From the NCBI RefSeq assembly GCF_036226365.1, contig NZ_CP108462.1:7906501-7970500 (forward strand): DNA of 64,000 bases, given 5' to 3'. Of this stretch, positions 61,164 to 64,000 are shown piece after piece. Numbering within the stretch: position 1 is the stretch's first letter; the number at the start of each line of letters is the position of its first letter. The position numbers were made by a program, and so were the translations under genes. The stretch comes from Streptomyces sp. NBC_01262. GTDB taxonomy: Bacteria > Actinomycetota > Actinomycetes > Streptomycetales > Streptomycetaceae. The notes under the pieces are model-generated. The model ran no database searches, was not told the DNA's origin, and saw only the letters and a program-made list of their open reading frames with translations.

Positions 61164-61800
61164 AAGCCCGATCCGCGTCCTGCTGGTCGACGACCACCAG
61201 GTGGTCAGGCGCGGCCTGCGTACGTTCCTCGAAGTGCAGCCCGACATCGAGGTCGTCGGCGAGGCCGGGGATGGCGACGAGGGCGTCCTGCGCGCGCAGG
61301 AACTGAACCCCGACGTGATCCTGATGGACGTCAAGATGCCCGGCACCGACGGCATCGCCGCCCTGCGCAAGCTGCGCGAGGAGGGCAGCAAGGCCCGCGT
61401 CCTGGTCGTCACCAGCTTCACCGAGCAGCGCACCGTCGTCCCCGCCCTGCGGGCCGGCGCCGCCGGCTACGTCTACAAGGACGTGGACCCCGACGCCCTC
61501 GCCGGCGCCATCCGCTCCGTGCACGCCGGCCATGTGCTGCTCCAGCCCGAGGTCGCCGACGCCCTGCTCTCCCAGGAGCAGCCCACGGGCCAGGGCCGGG
61601 GCAACGCGCTCACCGAGCGCGAGCGCGAGGTGCTGTCCCTGATCGCCGACGGGCGCTCCAACCGGGAGATAGCCCGCGCCCTCGTGCTGTCCGAGAAGAC
61701 GGTCAAGACCCATGTCTCGAACATCCTGATGAAACTGGACCTCGCCGACCGCACCCAGGCCGCCCTGTGGGCCGTCAGGCATGGGATCGGCATCCAATAG
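61156..61800 (+). CDS. NarL/LuxR-family response regulator
   Basis: A 214-aa regulator with a receiver domain (acidic pair Asp12/Asp13, phospho-Asp58 in DVILMDVKMPGTDG, Lys in YVYKDVD) and a LuxR-type HTH (about 148-210: LTEREREVLSLIADGRSNRE, KTVKTHVSNILMKLDL). The GTG start lies inside the kinase gene end (8-nt overlap), so the pair is coupled. Followed by two chaplin genes in the same direction, but with a 150-nt gap. Confidence 0.93.
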   Translation: MAESPIRVLLVDDHQVVRRGLRTFLEVQPDIEVVGEAGDGDEGVLRAQELNPDVILMDVKMPGTDGIAALRKLREEGSKARVLVVTSFTEQRTVVPALRAGAAGYVYKDVDPDALAGAIRSVHAGHVLLQPEVADALLSQEQPTGQGRGNALTEREREVLSLIADGRSNREIARALVLSEKTVKTHVSNILMKLDLADRTQAALWAVRHGIGIQ

Positions 61801-61951
61801 GAGAAGCAAACGGAACGTCGTCCTACGGACTGAGATTCATACCGTCGGGTGTATGTAGCCCGGATGGCGCAACCTGATCGACCCTGGGCCGTTCTCCATG
61901 GCGTAACGCGGCGCACTGCCGCGGTGCCACATGCAACGAAGGGTCATCGAA

Positions 61952-62203
61952 GTGAAGAACCTGCACAAGGCCGCGGCTGTCACCATGATTGCCGGAGGCC
62001 TCGCCCTGGCCGGCGCGGGAGTCGCCTCCGCCCACACCGGTGGCGGCGCGCACGCCGACGGCGTGGCCAAGAACTCCCCGGGTGTCGTCTCGGGCAACCT
62101 CATCCAGGTCCCGGTGCACGTCCCGGTCAACGCCTGCGGCAACACCGTGAGCGTCATCGGCGCGCTCAACCCGGCGCTCGGGAACGTCTGCATCAACAAG
62201 TGA
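61952..62203 (+). CDS. Short chaplin, copy 1
   Basis: An 83-aa precursor with a signal peptide (residues about 6-28, ending GVASA) and one chaplin domain: GVAKNSPGVVSGNLIQVPVH and PVNACGNTVSVIGALNPALG followed by NVCINK, with two Cys for one disulfide. Short chaplins self-assemble into the amyloid-like hydrophobic layer on aerial hyphae and spores. The GTG at 61952 fits GAAGGGTC upstream better than an earlier ATG. A long hairpin follows the stop. Confidence 0.93.
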   Translation: MKNLHKAAAVTMIAGGLALAGAGVASAHTGGGAHADGVAKNSPGVVSGNLIQVPVHVPVNACGNTVSVIGALNPALGNVCINK

Positions 62204-62235
62204 CCGCGCGGCAGCGCCCGGTCCAGTGGTGACCA

Positions 62236-62266
62236 CCGGCCCCGGAGGCCTGACCTCCGGGGCCGG
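62236..62266 (+). terminator. Terminator between the two chaplin genes
   Basis: CCGGCCCCGGAGG-CCTGA-CCTCCGGGGCCGG, a 13-bp perfect stem 33 nt after the first chaplin stop. Confidence 0.85.
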
Positions 62267-62393
62267 GTGCGTTCCGGAACTCGTCCGTACGGGCGGTTCC
62301 CGGCCGGTGCCCGTATCGGCCTGGCGGCTCCCGCGTTCCTCAGGGCGTGGCCCCAAAGTCCGGGGCCGTGTGACAGCAGGAGGAATGTTTTCC

Positions 62394-62633
62394 ATGAGCA
62401 CTGCCAAGAAGGCAGCTTTCGTCATCGCCGCCGCCGGTATCGCCGCCGGTGCCACGGCTGGTTCCGCGCTCGCCGACTCGAACGCGGGCGCCGTGGCCAA
62501 GCACTCTCCCGGTGTTGTGTCGGGCAACGTCATCCAGGTGCCGGTGCACATCCCGGTCAACCTGTGCGGTAACTCGGTCAACATCGTCGGCCTGCTCAAC
62601 CCGGCCATCGGCAACGTCTGCATCAACAAGTAA
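62394..62633 (+). CDS. Short chaplin, copy 2
   Basis: A 79-aa precursor with a signal peptide (MSTAKKAAFVIAAAGIAAGA, cleavage after SALA) and one chaplin domain (AVAKHSPGVVSGNVIQVPVH, PVNLCGNSVNIVGLLNPAIG, NVCINK), also with two Cys. It is a tandem duplicate of the preceding gene with a diverged signal peptide. The ATG at 62394 is set by AGGAGG 10 nt upstream; an ATG at 62385 is too close to it. Terminators on both sides suggest separate transcription. Confidence 0.93.
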   Translation: MSTAKKAAFVIAAAGIAAGATAGSALADSNAGAVAKHSPGVVSGNVIQVPVHIPVNLCGNSVNIVGLLNPAIGNVCINK

Positions 62634-62637
62634 CTCG

Positions 62638-62681
62638 CGGGAAAAGGCCCCGCGGACAACGCCGTCCGCGGGGCTTTCCCG
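62638..62681. terminator. Terminator after the second chaplin gene
   Basis: An 11-bp perfect stem (GCCCCGCGGAC/GTCCGCGGGGC, 6-nt loop) extended by GGGAAA/TTTCCC; right after the stop codon, and T-containing on its plus-strand side. It may serve the convergent gene as well. Confidence 0.85.
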
Positions 62682-62717
62682 CTGCCATGACCGGCTGCGG
62701 GCCAGCGGCTACGGGCG

Positions 62718-63506
62718 TCAGTCGCCCCGCCGCTCCGCCTCCTCCACGTACGCGTTGTACGCCGCCACCTGGGCCCGCCGCGCCGTGCGCTCCACCGGCC
62801 GCAGCAGCTCCGCCCGCGCCGCGATCTCCGAGGCGCTCACCGCGGCCCCGTGCTCCCCGGTCGCGATGGCGACCAGCGCCCCCACCCGCTGCGCCAGCGC
62901 CAGCACCCGCACCGCCCGTGGCGGATAGCCCGGAGCCAGTACCTCGTGCCCCCTCTCAGCCCGCGCCCGGTACGCGTCCAGCGCCGCGTGCGCGGTGGGC
63001 CCCGAGCCCGCGACATCGAGCTTCATCAGCGCCTCCGTCGTCTCCCGCAGCGCCTCCGCGAGTTCGCGCTCGGCCTCGCCCAGCGAGGGCACATCCGCGG
63101 GCGGACCCTGCCGCACCTCCAGGCAGTGCCACTGCACCTCCACGTGCACATCGCCCCGGGGACCGGCTTCGGTCACCTCCGGTACGAGACCGACCGGCGG
63201 GCCCCCGACCGCGATGACCGCCTCGCCCGCCGCGAGCGCCCGGGCGTTGAACTCCGGCGGCCCGCTCAGCCCCAGCGGATGCCCCGGCACCGGCAGCGCG
63301 ATCCGCAGCCCGGTCACCCCCAGGGCGCGAAGCCGGCCGAGGCCGAGCGTGAGTCCGACCGGCCCCGTTTCCCCGGGGAGACCGCAAACGCGGTGGACCG
63401 TATCGCCGCCGGTTACCTCTCCGGCGACATCATCTGGTGCGGCAAGTCCGGCAATCAGGGCATTTCCCCACGCCGCCAGCCGTCCTGAGCGAGGTTCATC
63501 GAGCAT
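62718..63506 (-). CDS. Conserved hypothetical protein
   Basis: A 262-aa soluble protein without a recognised domain. The N-terminal half is Gly/Val/Leu-rich (LGVTGLRIALPVPGHPLGLS, AVGGPPVGLVPEV), possibly an alpha/beta sandwich; the C-terminal half is helical and Ala/Arg/Glu-rich (about 140-260) with APGYPPRAVRVLALAQRVGA. No signal peptide, membrane helix or metal motif. The ATG at 63504-63506 follows TGGGGGG. Divergent from the ABC ATPase gene. Confidence 0.78.
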   Translation of the reverse strand: MLDEPRSGRLAAWGNALIAGLAAPDDVAGEVTGGDTVHRVCGLPGETGPVGLTLGLGRLRALGVTGLRIALPVPGHPLGLSGPPEFNARALAAGEAVIAVGGPPVGLVPEVTEAGPRGDVHVEVQWHCLEVRQGPPADVPSLGEAERELAEALRETTEALMKLDVAGSGPTAHAALDAYRARAERGHEVLAPGYPPRAVRVLALAQRVGALVAIATGEHGAAVSASEIAARAELLRPVERTARRAQVAAYNAYVEEAERRGD

Positions 63507-63631
63507 CCCCCCAGCCTAAGGACTGGCACCGACACAGCGTGGCGTAGGTTTTCCCTCGGGGCTAACGCCGCACCACAACGCGAAGACGCCAGAACGGCGA
63601 CCGCAACGGGAAAATGGGAGACAACGCGCTC

Positions 63632-64000
<369 letters not shown>

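Noticed and set aside
61860..61951. BldN-type promoter before chaplin 1 (CGTAAC at 61902)
   Set aside because: A -35-like CGTAAC exists, but no matching -10 at 15-17 nt spacing.

Overview
This 64 kb window is chromosomal DNA from a high-GC actinomycete, almost certainly a Streptomyces. The evidence is the very high GC with GC-rich third codon positions, frequent GTG and TTG starts, ATGA/GTGA gene overlaps, tandem chaplin genes, a 'streptophobe' protein, a Gbn-like nucleoid protein and a PhoP-type PHO box. As far as I recall, gene content and order match the conserved core around SCO1800-SCO1858 of S. coelicolor. I see no rRNA, tRNA, CRISPR array, prophage or secondary-metabolite cluster.

Layout. 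(1) 1-12.2 kb, minus strand: a cobalamin operon, cbiB-cobQ-cobN-chlI/D-cobO-cobB-cobI-cobM-cbiD (the last cut by the window edge). It starts behind a B12 riboswitch and carries two identical copies of a 72-bp hairpin repeat. (2) 12.3-13.9 kb, minus: a Pit phosphate transporter and a 65-aa membrane protein behind a PHO box. (3) 14-21.2 kb: an FAD oxidoreductase, class II aldolase, alpha/beta hydrolase, an unknown winged-helix-like protein, a VOC protein and an ABC-F ATPase with a short leader ORF. (4) 21.5-25.5 kb: gbn, an enoyl-CoA hydratase, and an Asp23/AmaP-type envelope cluster. (5) 25.5-29.6 kb, minus: a GH15 hydrolase, SURF1, a Cys-rich zinc protein and a BRCT-tagged exonuclease. (6) 29.8-34 kb, plus: a coupled cassette of an acetoacetate-decarboxylase-family protein, an SDR and two tandem amidohydrolases, of unknown pathway. 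(7) 34-42 kb: a VIT family protein, a 5'-truncated alcohol dehydrogenase, a secreted subtilase, a DUF485/acetate symporter pair, moaA and small membrane proteins. (8) 42.3-45.8 kb, minus: kptA and the tldD/pmbA protease pair. (9) 46-54 kb: fabG-fabI, a GntR/MFS divergon, a 221-bp MITE-like element, a SixA-like phosphatase, serB and a streptophobe protein. (10) 54.2-64 kb: an FHA-ABC exporter, a secreted transglycosylase with a structured leader, an SDR/QueA-like pair, a two-component system, two short chaplins, a conserved hypothetical and the start of an ABC ATPase gene.

How the parts work together. The cob operon supplies adenosylcobalamin and is probably shut down by its own product through the riboswitch. 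The Pit operon looks phosphate-starvation controlled. FabG/FabI are fatty-acid elongation reductases. DUF485/ActP would import acetate or similar monocarboxylates. The chaplins and Gbn tie the region to aerial development. The less explained items are the decarboxylase/SDR/amidohydrolase cassette, the GATC-rich repeat array upstream of gbn, several hairpins or dyads placed over start sites, and mobile repeat sequence that has become coding (the CbiB tail) or separates gene partners (the MITE). All functional calls rest on reading translated motifs; no searches were run.
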